Shown: piece by piece, positions 5,668 to 5,986 of the stretch
Numbering within the stretch: position 1 is the first letter of the stretch
How the letters are laid out: every line of letters starts with the position of its first letter
From: Candidatus Sulfopaludibacter sp. SbA3
GTDB lineage: Bacteria; Acidobacteriota; Terriglobia; 2-12-FULL-54-10
Direction: 5' to 3'
Assembly: GCA_945865705.1 (NCBI GenBank)
Contig: CAMBEY010000187.1
Location: 1 to 5,986, forward strand
Length of the DNA stretch: 5,986 bases
The notes under the pieces: generated by a model
Told to the model about the DNA's origin: nothing
Database searches by the model: none
The model's input: only the letters and a program-made list of their open reading frames with translations
Made by a program: the position numbers and the translations under genes

Positions 5668-5986
5668 ATGCGCTCTCCGAAAACCACGACCAAATCCAAA
5701 GCGAAGGCACTCCCCTCACCACCAAACACGCTTGAGCAGCTCGACCTGTTGCGCGATCACATTGAACTTTTTCTCGTCGAGCATCCCCGCCTGCTGTTCT
5801 CCGAGCCGGGGCGCGAGGTGATGGACCTCTCTGAAACCAGCTACTCACTCTCCACCGAATTTGGCAAATTGACCTGGCACCTATGGAACGAACGCAGCAA
5901 TCTGGTGCGACAGATTACCTCGATTGCGCGTGAGCGACCCGGACGCCTGGAGCTGAAATTCCAGCGTTTCGGCAAAGGCCCGGCTG
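5668..5986 (+). CDS. Conserved-looking protein of unknown function, partial (3' end missing)
   Basis: The frame opens at ATG 5668 and stays open to the right edge, giving 106 codons. I do not recognise the family. Seen: a basic, Lys/Thr/Ser/Pro-rich first 20 residues (MRSPKTTTKSKAKALPSPPN), probably disordered. A mixed region follows: LEQLDLLRDHIELFLVEHPR, then a short strand-like stretch SYSLSTEFGKLTWHLWNE and a basic segment RITSIARERPGRLELKFQRF by approximate pattern. No signal peptide or membrane segment is visible, so it is probably cytoplasmic. The basic, Trp- and Arg-containing part could contact nucleic acid, but that is a guess. Codon use favours G or C in the third position as in the other genes, which supports real coding. 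No Shine-Dalgarno site precedes the start; a TATAAT box 8 bases upstream suggests a leaderless transcript. Divergent from the protease operon. Confidence 0.7.
   Translation, partial: MRSPKTTTKSKAKALPSPPNTLEQLDLLRDHIELFLVEHPRLLFSEPGREVMDLSETSYSLSTEFGKLTWHLWNERSNLVRQITSIARERPGRLELKFQRFGKGPA

Noticed and set aside
5588..5821. Plus-strand open frame of 77 codons near the right edge
   Set aside because: It overlaps the frame from 5668, which has better codon use and stays open to the end; this one is Ser/Pro/Arg-rich and stops.
1..5986. CRISPR array, tRNA, rRNA, transposase or attachment site
   Set aside because: No regularly spaced direct repeats, no clover-leaf pattern with a CCA-type end, and no transposase or integrase motif were seen.

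Overview
The window looks like a piece of chromosome from a moderately GC-rich, Gram-negative bacterium. The best guess is an acidobacterium or a relative. Three things point that way: a house-keeping F-type ATP synthase tail (beta then epsilon), an envelope gene set with cleavable signal peptides (S41 protease, TPR protein, Skp/OmpH-like chaperone), and an imperfect palindromic repeat whose sequence I recall from acidobacterial genomes. The taxonomic call is inference only. There is no rRNA gene or other marker to settle it.

Layout. Positions 11-1986 on the plus strand carry atpD and atpC, the last two genes of an ATP synthase operon whose earlier genes must lie left of the window. A 170-base convergent gap (1987-2156) follows. 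It holds an AT-rich stretch, a long imperfect palindrome (2008-2096), and an intrinsic terminator that serves the minus strand (2100-2132). From 5517 leftward to 2157 the minus strand carries three co-directional genes: an S41-family C-terminal processing protease with a PDZ domain, a secreted TPR protein with an N-terminal beta-sandwich-like region, and a Skp/OmpH-like chaperone. The gaps between them are 90 and 61 bases, and the set ends at the terminator. A 150-base divergent gap (5518-5667) contains several palindromes and a perfect TATAAT box. A plus-strand gene of unknown function starts at 5668 and runs off the right edge.

How the genes may work together. AtpD and AtpC belong to the F1 head: the catalytic beta subunit and the regulatory or coupling epsilon subunit. 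The three minus-strand products all appear to be exported: a protease, a repeat-scaffold protein and a holdase-type chaperone. A shared role in cell-envelope protein quality control is a reasonable inference but is not proven by sequence. The most unusual points are the probable leaderless start of the right-edge gene, the perfect 14-bp palindrome upstream of it, the hairpin inside the 5' end of the atpC reading frame (which makes the annotated start doubtful), the repeat element next to the terminator, and a small in-frame tandem repeat in the protease. Nothing here amounts to a clear new defence or mobile system.
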